DNA from: an uncultured Ectothiorhodospiraceae bacterium
Lineage (GTDB): Bacteria; Pseudomonadota; Gammaproteobacteria; Nevskiales; Oceanococcaceae
Assembly (NCBI GenBank): GCA_937141935.1
Contig: CAKZQS010000046.1
Location: 62,001-126,000, forward strand
Direction: 5' to 3'
DNA length: 64,000 nt
How positions within the stretch are numbered: position 1 is the stretch's first letter; each line of letters opens with the position of its first letter. Made by a program: the position numbers and the translations under genes. Under the pieces are notes generated by a model. That model was given only the letters and a program-made list of their open reading frames with translations. It ran no database searches and was not told the origin of the DNA. Shown here piece by piece: positions 40,033 to 49,500 of this stretch.

Positions 40033-43000
40033 ATGGAAGGGCTGCTGCTGCCGATCTTCCCCGACGGCAGCCTGGCCAGCTCGGTGGTGACGACCGTCTG
40101 GGTGGGCGTGTTCATCGTCGTCTTCTTCAACCTGCGCCTGGGCTGGGTGATGTCCGGCCTGGTGGTGCCGGGTTATCTGGCGCCCATCGTGCTGCTCAAG
40201 CCCTGGAGCGCCGCGGTCATCGTCTTCGAGGCGGCCGTCACCTACCTGATCGTCTATCTGGCCTCGGAGAAGCTCTCGCGGACGGGGCTGTGGTCCAGCT
40301 TTTTTGGCCGCGACCGCTTCTTTGCGCTGATCCTGACCGCCGTCGGCGTGCGCGTGCTCTTCGATGGCTTTCTGCTGCCCGGCCTGGTGGCCTGGCTGGA
40401 AACGCAGGGCGCCGGCGACATCGCCTGGCGCAACGACCTGCAATCCTTCGGCCTGGTGATCCTGGCGCTGATCGCCAACATGTTCTGGAAGCCCGGGCTG
40501 TGGCGCGGCTTGCGGGCGCTGGCGGTGATCCTGGGCCTGACCGTGCTGATCACGCGTTACGTGCTGATGGAGTACACCAACTTCGCCCTCAGCAACATCG
40601 GCTACATGTATGAGGACGTGGCGCAGTCGCTGCTGGCCAGCCCCAAGTCCTACATCATCCTGCTCACCGCGGCCTTCATCGCCTCGCGCATGAACCTGCG
40701 CTATGGCTGGGATTTCAACGGCATACTGCTGCCCTCGCTGTTGGCGCTGCAGTGGTACCAGCCCAGCAAGATCGCCTTCACGCTGGTCGAGGCCGCCGTC
40801 ATCGTCACGCTGGCCCGCCTGCTGCTGCGCAGCCCCTGGCTGGCCAATGCCAACATCGAGGGCTCGCGCAAGCTGCTGTTGCTGTTCAACATCAGTTTCG
40901 CCTATCGCTTCGTGCTGGCCTGGGTGCTGGCGCTGTTCGCGCCCGAGTACAAGATCAGCGACGCCTACGGCTATGGCTACTTGCTGGCCACGCTGATCGC
41001 CCTGCGCATCTTCGACAAGGGCAAGCCGCTGACCATCGTCGGCAGCACCCTGCAGGCTTCGCTGGCCGCGGTGCTGCTGGCCAGCGTCATCGGCTTTGGC
41101 CTGCAGTTTGGCGGCCCACTGACGCAGACGGCCACCCTGGCGGCCCGGCCGCTCAGCCCGCGGCTCGCCGCCGACCCCGGCCCGCTGGACGAGAGGCTGC
41201 GTGCCGACAAGCCACAGCTCTACGCCATCCGCAGCCAGCGCCGCCTGAGCCTGCCCGGGGTCAGCGAGCAGCGCGCCTTTCGCGAGGCCATCGGCCTGCT
41301 GGACGGGCCCGATGCGCTCGACCCCGGCACCTTGCAGGCCGCCAGCCTGATGGCTGCACGTGCCGGCTACGAGCTGTTGGTGGTGGACGGGCGCTGGCTG
41401 TACCTGCGCGAGATCGAGCCCGCGCGCGGCTGGGGCATCTTCGTCATCGATACGCAGGCGCCCAGCCCGCTGGCCCTGGTCTGGCCGACCGGCGCCGACC
41501 ATCGCGAGGGCCTGGACCTGGCGCTGGCCAGCCTGAAACTGCTGCCGGCGCGATACTTCGCCTATGCCACGGCGCCTTCGCGGCTGAACCCGGACGGCAG
41601 CGCCAGCGCGCTGCAGCAGCCGGCCGCCCTGCTCAACATTTTCCAGGACAGCGTGGCCAGTGGTGAGTTGCTGCAGGTGCGGGTGCTGGATGCCACGCTG
41701 CAGGCCCGCCTGCAGCGCGAGCGCGGCGTGGGCAGCGAGGACCGCAACCCGCCGAGCAGCCTGTGGGTGGATGGCCACCTGCCAGCCGCCCTGCCGCTGC
41801 GTCGGTTGCAGCAGGTGCTGCCGGGGCTGCAGACCTACTGGGATGCGCCGCCCTACGCCAACCCCCAGCGCGGCCAGGCGCGCGACGGCTTTGCCGAGCT
41901 GCTGCTCAGCCGCGCCGCCTTCCGCCGCTTCCTCGGTGCCAGCATCGGCGGCGGCGAGGTGGCGGCGCTGAGCACGGCGCAACGGGTCGAGGGTTTCCTG
42001 GCGCAGTGGCTGTTCGCGCCCGAAGAGCGCTTCGCGGCGCGCGGCAGCGGCAACTACAGCGCACCCAGTCTGGAGGAACTGCTCTATGCCGAAGAGGAGC
42101 TGCTGCGGCCGCTGCTGGAGCTGGCGCCCAGCGCGCAGGCGCGGGAATCCGAGGCGCTGGACCGGCTGGACGCCGTGGCCCAGTCGCTGGGCTACCGCAT
42201 CACGCGGCTGCAGCAGGTGGCCAGCGGCGAGCATTACCTGATTCTGTCGGAGCCCCCGGGCAGCCGCCGCCACTGGGGCCTGCTGAGCCTGCGCACCGGC
42301 CCGGCCAGCGACGTGCTGCTGCAGGTGCCGCGGCCGCTCTCGGAGGCGGGCAGCGCCGAGTTCGCGATCAGCCTGTTTGAAGACATGCAGGCCCGGGGCC
42401 TGTTCGTCAGTACCGCGCACCCGCGCGCCGCCGTCGACGGCAGCGCCGACCCCATGCTGCCGGCCGGCCGGCAGTCGCTGTTCAACCTGAGCGCGGAGAC
42501 CTTCCTGCGCACGCGGGCCGATCGCCCCGCCCTGTTGCTGCACGTGCGTGGCAAGGGCGTCGCGCCCGAGCTCTACGAGGATCTGGGCGGCGCGCCCAGC
42601 GAGGCCCTGGTGGTCGCCGACCGGCAACCCCCGGGCCCGCTCGCGCGAGCGGTCCACGCGGCGCTGGATGATTATGGGATCGAGCACGTCGACGCCTACA
42701 GCGCCGCGGATGCGGCCAGCCTGGGGGTCGACTCCAGCCTCCAGGCGCGGGTGGCGCAGCCCTTCCCGCAGGCGGAGTTCGTGGCGCTGCGCCTGTCGCC
42801 ATCCACGCGCGCCGCCTTCCGCCGCTCGACCAGCAACCGGGTGGAGCTGATGCACTTCCAGGCGCTGGACATCCCGTCGCAGGACATCCCGCTGCGCGAC
42901 TACCTGGCCGGCCGTGGCTTGCGCGGGGGCGCGCCGGTGCCCCCCGAACTGGCCGGGGCGCTGGCCGACTACCAGCTGCGGCCGGATATCGTGGCGCTGG

Positions 43001-43230
43001 AGCGCGCGCGGCGCGCCGTGCCGGGCTATCGTTTCCTGCGTATCGCCGACCCGCGCAGCGTGCAAACCTTCCTCGTTGTGCAGGGCCCGGAGGGGCGTTT
43101 GGGCGGCGTGTGGAACCTGAACCCGCTGCGCCAGCGCGGCGGCGAGATCGTATCCCTGAGCGCGCTCGATGCCCCGCGGATCGAGCGCTTCACGGATCGG
43201 GGGGAGCCGTGGCTACGATTCGACCCGTAG
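40033..43230 (+). CDS. pgsC: PgsC/CapC-like polymer-synthesis membrane protein with duplicated core and large extracytoplasmic region
   Basis: A 1065-residue protein. Residues 1-360 hold about ten membrane helices with two PgsC/CapC-like units: NLRLGWVMSGLVVPGYLAPI at 33 and NLRYGWDFNGILLPSLLALQ at 221, each followed by a helix with VFEAAVTYLIV or LVEAAVIVTLA. PgsC of Bacillus is about 150 residues and is the partner of the PgsB ligase in poly-gamma-glutamate synthesis, so this is a two-unit version. Residues 365-1065 are soluble, probably periplasmic, with Arg/Leu-rich alpha/beta regions and no catalytic motif that I recognise. The next gene starts inside its 3' end with a 22-base overlap. 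Confidence 0.86.
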   Translation: MEGLLLPIFPDGSLASSVVTTVWVGVFIVVFFNLRLGWVMSGLVVPGYLAPIVLLKPWSAAVIVFEAAVTYLIVYLASEKLSRTGLWSSFFGRDRFFALILTAVGVRVLFDGFLLPGLVAWLETQGAGDIAWRNDLQSFGLVILALIANMFWKPGLWRGLRALAVILGLTVLITRYVLMEYTNFALSNIGYMYEDVAQSLLASPKSYIILLTAAFIASRMNLRYGWDFNGILLPSLLALQWYQPSKIAFTLVEAAVIVTLARLLLRSPWLANANIEGSRKLLLLFNISFAYRFVLAWVLALFAPEYKISDAYGYGYLLATLIALRIFDKGKPLTIVGSTLQASLAAVLLASVIGFGLQFGGPLTQTATLAARPLSPRLAADPGPLDERLRADKPQLYAIRSQRRLSLPGVSEQRAFREAIGLLDGPDALDPGTLQAASLMAARAGYELLVVDGRWLYLREIEPARGWGIFVIDTQAPSPLALVWPTGADHREGLDLALASLKLLPARYFAYATAPSRLNPDGSASALQQPAALLNIFQDSVASGELLQVRVLDATLQARLQRERGVGSEDRNPPSSLWVDGHLPAALPLRRLQQVLPGLQTYWDAPPYANPQRGQARDGFAELLLSRAAFRRFLGASIGGGEVAALSTAQRVEGFLAQWLFAPEERFAARGSGNYSAPSLEELLYAEEELLRPLLELAPSAQARESEALDRLDAVAQSLGYRITRLQQVASGEHYLILSEPPGSRRHWGLLSLRTGPASDVLLQVPRPLSEAGSAEFAISLFEDMQARGLFVSTAHPRAAVDGSADPMLPAGRQSLFNLSAETFLRTRADRPALLLHVRGKGVAPELYEDLGGAPSEALVVADRQPPGPLARAVHAALDDYGIEHVDAYSAADAASLGVDSSLQARVAQPFPQAEFVALRLSPSTRAAFRRSTSNRVELMHFQALDIPSQDIPLRDYLAGRGLRGGAPVPPELAGALADYQLRPDIVALERARRAVPGYRFLRIADPRSVQTFLVVQGPEGRLGGVWNLNPLRQRGGEIVSLSALDAPRIERFTDRGEPWLRFDP

Positions 43231-45692
43231 ACCGCAAGCCGCGGGTGCAGCGCGCGGCGCTGCTGGCGGCTCTGCTGCTGCTTGGCCTGGCGCTGATCTA
43301 TGGGCCGCGCCTGCTCGATATCGTCACGCAGCGGCTGCAGACCACCGAGCCGAACACCCGCAGCCTGCTCAGCTACCGCCTGGACGGCGAACGCTGGACC
43401 ACCTTCGACGTCGACCCGCCAGACGGCCAGGTCCGCCTGCGCAGCAGCGCGCTGCTGCCAGCGGCGGCGATCGAGGCCGAGCCGGGCACCCTGGACCTGC
43501 GCTACGCCCTGGAGTACGAGATTCTCGACGCGCTGGGCCGGGTGCTCGCGGGCCAGCCGGCCTACTTCGAAGCCAGCCTGCCGCTGCAGCAGGGCGCCGG
43601 GGGCCAGCCCGAGGCACGGCTGCGGGTGCCGGGCGCCGAGCCGCGCGTCGCCGCCTCCTCGCAGGCGCTGGTGCTGGACCTGCGGCCCTGGCCGCAGGCC
43701 GACCAGATTCGCCTGCGGCTGCGCGAGGCCGCCGCGCCCCTGAGCGGCGTGGTTGTCGGCGTGTACGTGCACGAGCGCATTGGCCCGCGTGCGGCGCTGC
43801 GCGAGTGGCTGCGGCGCAGCTTCGGCCAGCGCGAGCAGCTTGCCGACCCGCTGGTGTACCCACCCGGCCTGCTCGACCGCGAGGACCGCGTGCGGCTGAT
43901 CGCCAACGACTGGCGTGCCGTGGGCCCGCTGGGCGTCGAGGGACGCGACTATGCGGTCGAGCGCATCCTGTACGACCGCGATGCCGTGGCCTGGCAGCCA
44001 CCGATCCTGCCCGCAGGCCTGTTTCTGGATGCCACGCGCGCCGCCGTGCTGCCGGTCGGCCCGGGCCCGCAACGGCGGCAGCTGCACCTGGTGGCCGCCG
44101 ATGGTGCGACCGGCGGCGAGGCCACCCTGTTCTTCAGCTGGCGCGGCGCGCAGCCCTGGCAGCAGGACACGGAGACACTGCGCGTCGCGCTGCCGGCGAT
44201 CCTCGAGCGCGAGCTGCGGCCGGGCTGGTTTCTGGCCCGCGCCGATCGCCCGCTCACGCTGCGCAGCTACGACCTCAACGGGCTGGAGATCACGCCGGAG
44301 AAACGCTACAGCCGGCTCTACCGCCTGGGGCCCGGGCAGGCGCTTGACTACCCGCTGCGCCACCACGCCGGCGACCCGGCGCCGCTGCGCATCGACCTGC
44401 GCCGCAGCCTGACCGAGCGAGCCGCCGGCATCGACGTCAAACTGGACGTGCGCTACGAACTCTACGACGAGGCCGAGCGCCTGCTCGACGCCGGCACATT
44501 GCCCGGCCGGGCGCCCCCGATCGACCCCTACGACTATCCCAACGACAACCCGATCGGCCACTACGTGTCCATGCCGGCGCAGCACTATCTGCTGGCCGAC
44601 CCGCGGGTGCGGCGCCTGCGCCTGCTGGCGGACGGCGAGCGCCTGGCCGGCGTTTTCACCCGGCCGGCGGGCCTGCGCCACCGGACCCGCGTCCCGCAGG
44701 ACTACCAGCCCTGGCTCGACCCCAGCGACGAGGGCGGGCAGAACATCTGGTTCGGGCTGAGCCCGGAGCACCCGGCGGACCTGCGCCGCGCGCCGGGTGT
44801 CTCCAAGCTGCTGCGCGTGCAGGCCGCGCCGCCTGAGCGCGACCCGCTGCTGGCGGAGGGGAGTTACCAGTGGGCCTCCATCGAGCCCGCGGGCGATTGG
44901 AGCGGGCGCTGGCTCTTCGAGCCCCGCGATCCGGCGCAACCCACGCGGCCCCAGGCGCGCGCCAGCGTATTCAGCCCGCTCGCCGTCGGCACGCCGCTGC
45001 GCCCGCAACTGGTCAGCCCGGCCGCCGGCGGGCTGGTCCGTGCGCAGGTCTACGCCGAAGCCAGCCAGGCCGGGCTGCTGCAAATCCAGGTCAACGGCCA
45101 GAGCCTGCCGCCGCGGCCGTTGGCCGTCGGCGCGCAGCTCCACCCGCTGCCGCCGTTGCCGCCGGGGCCGCAGGCCCTGACGCTGCAGGCGCCGCCGGGC
45201 CGCTACTGGCTGAACCAGTGGCAGGATGCGCCGGGCAGCCTGCTGCGGCGGCTGGTGGCGCGCCTGCCGGCCGATACCGGCGGCGCCGCGGGGCTGCGTT
45301 ATCTGCTGCCGCGACCGCAGGAGGCGCAGACGCTTTCGGGCCGCCTGTACCGCCGGCCGAACAGCCCGCCCGTGCGCCTGAGCGTTCGCGTCGAACCCGC
45401 CACGCGGCCGCGTAACCAGCCGCTGCCCAGCTGGACCGTGGCCGACCGCGAGTTCCACTTTCCCAGCCCGCCCGCTGACCGCGTTCACGTGCCCGGGCAC
45501 AATCCTGCCGAGATGGCCGCGGGGGAGGCCTTCTTCATTCCCCTGGGGCCCGACCTGGAGACCGACATGCTCGCCATCGAGATCCGCCTGCACGGAGCGC
45601 CCGAAGCCCTGCTGGGCCTGAGCCGGCTGGAGGCCGGCCTGGCCGAAGAGCTTCGGACCCGCCGCGACCGCCCCGATGATGCGCCGCGCTAG
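43209..45692 (+). CDS. Single-pass periplasmic protein of the polymer operon
   Basis: An 827-residue protein starting at GTG 43209, preceded by GGGGGAG 4 bases upstream and overlapping the PgsC-like gene by 22 bases. The N-terminal 12 residues are polar and basic. One membrane helix (AALLAALLLLGLALIYGP) follows, and all the rest looks periplasmic. It is beta-rich with several Arg/Leu strand patterns (RVRRLRLLADGERLAGVFTR) and one region IDPYDYPNDNPIGHYVSMPA. No known domain is recognised. It is likely a scaffold, or a periplasmic partner that links the inner-membrane synthase to the outer-membrane protein encoded two genes downstream. Confidence 0.82.
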   Translation: MATIRPVDRKPRVQRAALLAALLLLGLALIYGPRLLDIVTQRLQTTEPNTRSLLSYRLDGERWTTFDVDPPDGQVRLRSSALLPAAAIEAEPGTLDLRYALEYEILDALGRVLAGQPAYFEASLPLQQGAGGQPEARLRVPGAEPRVAASSQALVLDLRPWPQADQIRLRLREAAAPLSGVVVGVYVHERIGPRAALREWLRRSFGQREQLADPLVYPPGLLDREDRVRLIANDWRAVGPLGVEGRDYAVERILYDRDAVAWQPPILPAGLFLDATRAAVLPVGPGPQRRQLHLVAADGATGGEATLFFSWRGAQPWQQDTETLRVALPAILERELRPGWFLARADRPLTLRSYDLNGLEITPEKRYSRLYRLGPGQALDYPLRHHAGDPAPLRIDLRRSLTERAAGIDVKLDVRYELYDEAERLLDAGTLPGRAPPIDPYDYPNDNPIGHYVSMPAQHYLLADPRVRRLRLLADGERLAGVFTRPAGLRHRTRVPQDYQPWLDPSDEGGQNIWFGLSPEHPADLRRAPGVSKLLRVQAAPPERDPLLAEGSYQWASIEPAGDWSGRWLFEPRDPAQPTRPQARASVFSPLAVGTPLRPQLVSPAAGGLVRAQVYAEASQAGLLQIQVNGQSLPPRPLAVGAQLHPLPPLPPGPQALTLQAPPGRYWLNQWQDAPGSLLRRLVARLPADTGGAAGLRYLLPRPQEAQTLSGRLYRRPNSPPVRLSVRVEPATRPRNQPLPSWTVADREFHFPSPPADRVHVPGHNPAEMAAGEAFFIPLGPDLETDMLAIEIRLHGAPEALLGLSRLEAGLAEELRTRRDRPDDAPR

Positions 45693-46587
45693 TGGCGCCG
45701 CGGCCCGACGGGGGCGCGAGGTGGCCGTGCTCGGCCTCGCCGGTGGCCTGTTGCTGGCCCCCGTGCTGAAGGCCGCGCCCTGCCCCGAGGCCGACCTGGA
45801 AACGCTGTGGCGCGCATCCAAGGTGGCGCAGCACCGTGCGCCGGAGCCGGCCGAGGTCGCCCGCTCGCAGGCGCTGTTTGAGCGGGAGTTCGCCAGTGTC
45901 GCGCTGCCTACCGCGCAGGAGTGGGCCGAGGCGGGCTTCACCCTGCTGTCGGGCTGTGCCGACGGCCACCACCTGCGCGTGCTGCGCGACGCGCAGGACG
46001 CGGGCCAGGGCTTTTATGTCTTCAACCCCACGCCGCGGCGCAATGTCGTGATCCAGGCCCCGCATCGGGATTCCGACCTGCGCAGCGGCGAGATCGCCCT
46101 GCGCCTGTTCGTCGAGGGCGGCCTGCGCGCCGGCGCCTGGAATACCGTGCATCGGCGCGGGCCCGAGCGGCAGAGCCTGGACACCGACCTCGCCCACGTG
46201 CAGCGCAGCCATTTCCAGGCGCTGACGGCGGCGCTGGCCCGCGAGGCCCCGGAGGCGCGACTGCTGCAGCTGCATGGCTACGCCCAGCAGCGGCGGCGCA
46301 GCGCGGCCGGCCGCGCCTCGCAGCTGATCCTGTCGGCGGGCCGGCGCGAAGTCAGCGCCGCGGCCGCCGACCTGCACGCCTGCCTGGTGCGGCGTTTCGG
46401 CACCCAGGCGCTGCTCTACCCCACCCAGGTGCAGGAGCTGGGCGGCACGACCAATGCGCAGAGCCGGCTGCTCCAGGCCCAAGGCCACGGCGGCTTTTTG
46501 CACCTGGAGTTGTCGCGGCCGCTGCGCGAGGAGCTGGTGGAGTCCCCGCCGCGCCGTCGCCATCTGCTCGAGTGCCTGGATGGCTGA
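45676..46587 (+). CDS. Secreted putative zinc hydrolase, possible polymer depolymerase
   Basis: A 303-residue protein with a signal sequence (VAVLGLAGGLLLAPVLKA). A metal-site-like pattern is visible: APHRDSDLRSGEIALRLF with H130 and E139, then H200 in LQLHGYAQ. A candidate catalytic acid, E278, is in FLHLELSRPLR. This H...E...H plus late Glu layout resembles the zinc carboxypeptidase-type and phage PghP-type poly-gamma-glutamate hydrolases, though overall similarity is low. Its place between synthase and exporter genes fits trimming or release of the polymer. It overlaps the upstream gene by 17 bases and the downstream one by 8. Confidence 0.75.
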   Translation: MMRRASGAAARRGREVAVLGLAGGLLLAPVLKAAPCPEADLETLWRASKVAQHRAPEPAEVARSQALFEREFASVALPTAQEWAEAGFTLLSGCADGHHLRVLRDAQDAGQGFYVFNPTPRRNVVIQAPHRDSDLRSGEIALRLFVEGGLRAGAWNTVHRRGPERQSLDTDLAHVQRSHFQALTAALAREAPEARLLQLHGYAQQRRRSAAGRASQLILSAGRREVSAAAADLHACLVRRFGTQALLYPTQVQELGGTTNAQSRLLQAQGHGGFLHLELSRPLREELVESPPRRRHLLECLDG

Positions 46588-49500
46588 GGCCACGCGTCCG
46601 AGCGGCGGCCGCCGGGCCGCCGGGCAGCGGGTCCGGCGGCTGGCCGGGCTGCTGACCCGGCTGCTGGCGCTCTCCGCCTGTGGCCTGGCCCATGGCGCCA
46701 ACCCCTGGACCCGGGTGGCGCTGGACGATGCCTACCTCGAGCCCTACCCCGAGCCCTGGATCTGGGAAGACGCGCGGGCACAGCCCTGGCTGCTGGGCCC
46801 CTTGCACGATGAGTCGGGCCAGCTGCGCGGGCAGCGCCTGCAACTGCCGGCTGGCGCGTGGCTGCGCGTCCACGCGCCGGAGGGCGGCTGTGGCCTGCCC
46901 TTGCGCGTGCTGCGCGGCGGCGTCGAGGGTCTGTGGGTCGAACAGCGTGGTCGCTGCAGCGACCATGGCCAGGCGCTGCTGTTTGACGACCCGGTGCATG
47001 CGCTGCGCGAGCTGCGCCTGAGGCACCGCGACGGCGCCTGGCCGCGGGACTGGCGGGTCGAAGTCGGCCACGCGCTTGGCCGCGGCAATGCGGCGCCGGC
47101 CCGGCAGGCGCTGCCGGCACAGGGCGAGCGCGTCCACCTGCGTCACCCCGGGGGCCGGCATGAATGGCCCCTGCGCCTGGGTCCGGCGCACCAGGGTGAA
47201 CTCCAGGTACGGGGTCCGGCGCGCCTGGAGCTGCAAAACCGCGCGCTGGTGGCCTCGGAGATTTCCGACTGGACACTGCAGGTCGAACGCCTTGCGGACA
47301 GCCGCGAAGGGCGGCGCTACGAGCAGCGCAGCCTGCGCCTGAGCGCCGGCGCCGCCCGACAGCGGCGCTATTCGGTGGACGGGCAGTGGCAACCGCTGTC
47401 CTCGGCCGCCGTGCGCTGGCTGGACGTGCCGCCCGGTGAGCACCGGCTGCGCTTCGCCAGCAGCCGCGACAGCCTGCTGCAGATCTATGCCTTGCAACCT
47501 TCGGACTGGTTGCTGCCGGGGTTCAACGCCCCCGAGCCCGCGCCGGCCGCGCTGCTGGGCCCGGTGCGCCAGGGCCGCGCGCCGCTGGCCGCGGCGCACC
47601 TGGCTCGCGTCGGCCGCGCGCTGGATCTGTTGGACGACGGCCACAGCCTGGCCGCCGCGCAGGTGCTGGCGGCGCCCATCAGCGAAGCCGCCGCCTCGGC
47701 CTCCCATGCCCTGGCCCGGCAGATCGATGCCCGCCACGCCTACTGGACGGCGCTGCACCCGCGAATGCGCAGCGGCGGCCGCGAGAACTACGCCCTGACC
47801 GGCCTGCTGCCTCGACCGACGCGCTGGGAGCACCGCCGCCGCGACGCCACGCACCCGGTGCAGTTGCGGGCCTGGGCAGACAGCCTGCCGGAGTTGCTGA
47901 TGAGCCGACCGGTGCCGCTGTGCGGCGGCAATGTGCGCTGCGCGGACGGCGGCACCCCGGGCCATGGCGCCCTGATCTGGAACCTGCCGCCACAAAGCCG
48001 CCCCGGTCGCATCGAACTGCTGGCCGATCTGCCCGACGAGGGTCCCGAGCCTCTGCACTTCTGGCTGCAGCAGGGCGAGGAGCCGCCGCGCCTGCTCCGT
48101 CTCGAGCGGCCCGCGCGCGCCGACTGGTCGCATCAGCAGCCGCTGCTGGGCATCCTGCATGCGGCCTGGGACGACGCCCACCAGGGCGCGAGCCGGCCCG
48201 TCCGGCCCGATCCGCGGCCACCGCTGCGGCCGCTGGCCCGCATCGAACTGCCGCTGCGCGCGCAGGGCGATACCTTGCGCCTGTGGAGCGTCCAGCCCGG
48301 CAGCCGGTCGATCGGCTGGGCCCTGCGCTACCGCGCCGAGCGCGACTTCCGGCTGGCCCCGCAAGATCTGCGTGCGCGCATCGCCGCACGCGGTGGTGGG
48401 CTGGACCTGCTGCTCGCCACGCCGCCCCGCGCCGCCAGCGCCGGGACGGCCACCGGCGAGGCCCGGCCCCGCGCCGAAGACGCCGACCTGTATCAGCACC
48501 TGGCGCCGCTGCGCCGGCGCATCCAGGCACGAGCCGCGGCCTGGCAAGCGGCCGTAGGCCCCGCGCCGACTGGCGGTCGCGCGGGCGACCCGGCCCAGGC
48601 CCGCGCGGCGCTGGATCGCGGCGACGCGCTTGGCGCCCTGGAGCGCCTGGGGGATGCCTGGGCCTACCCTGATCGCGCGACGCGCCTGCAGGCCGCGCGG
48701 CTGCGCGACGCCGCGCTGCAGGCCGCCGGTGAGCCGGCGCTGCGCCGGCATTTCCTGCAGGCGCTGACTGTGCACGGCGATGCGCCGGCGGCGGCCTGGG
48801 CGACGCAGACGCTCGAGGCGCTGTATCGGCAAAGCGGCAACGCCATCGCGTTGCAGCGCCTGCAGGCCCATCGCCTGCTGCACCGGCCCGGCGCCCAGGC
48901 GCGCCACGCCGCCGCACTCGCGGACGCGCTTGCGCTGGGCGGCGCGATGGAGGACGCCACACTCTTGCGCCTCAGCGCCGGCCTGCCTGCGCGACCTCCC
49001 ACGCAGGCCGTGGGCGGCTGGCAGGCGCGGCTCGCGCTGGCCACGGCGCACGCCGGCGTCATCGACGCACGGGCCGACAGCAGTGACGCGCTGACCCGCG
49101 GCCTGCGTGCACTGCCCGAGCAGGCGGTCGTGCTCCAGGTCGAGGGGCCGCAGCAGCTGCGCCTCGAGCTGCGCGCGCTGGCCTTCGACGCGGCCCGCAG
49201 CCCGGCCACGATGCTGCACATGGCGCGCAACGGCGAGCCCTACCGTCTGCCTCTGGCGGAGCGTCCGCTCAGCACCGGGCTGCGGCCGGAGAACGCGCCG
49301 GGACGCCTGGCCGTTGCGACCCACAGCGACCTGTCCTTGGGCCCGGGCCGGCACAGCCTGACCCTGCGGCCCGAGTCGGGCGAAGTCTATGTCCGCCCGC
49401 TGCTGTGGCAGGGCGATGCCCCGGCGCCGCCGCTGCAAAACCCACCGGCGCGCCGCGGCGGCACGGGAGCCAGGGCGCGCCTGGTCGCGGCCGTTCAGGA

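Noticed and set aside
38287-43065. Very long open frame on the minus strand opposite the sensor and PgsC-like genes
   Set aside because: It mirrors the GC-rich codon structure of the plus-strand genes, has a Gln/Arg/Ala-rich composition without domains, and the plus strand has clear family motifs.
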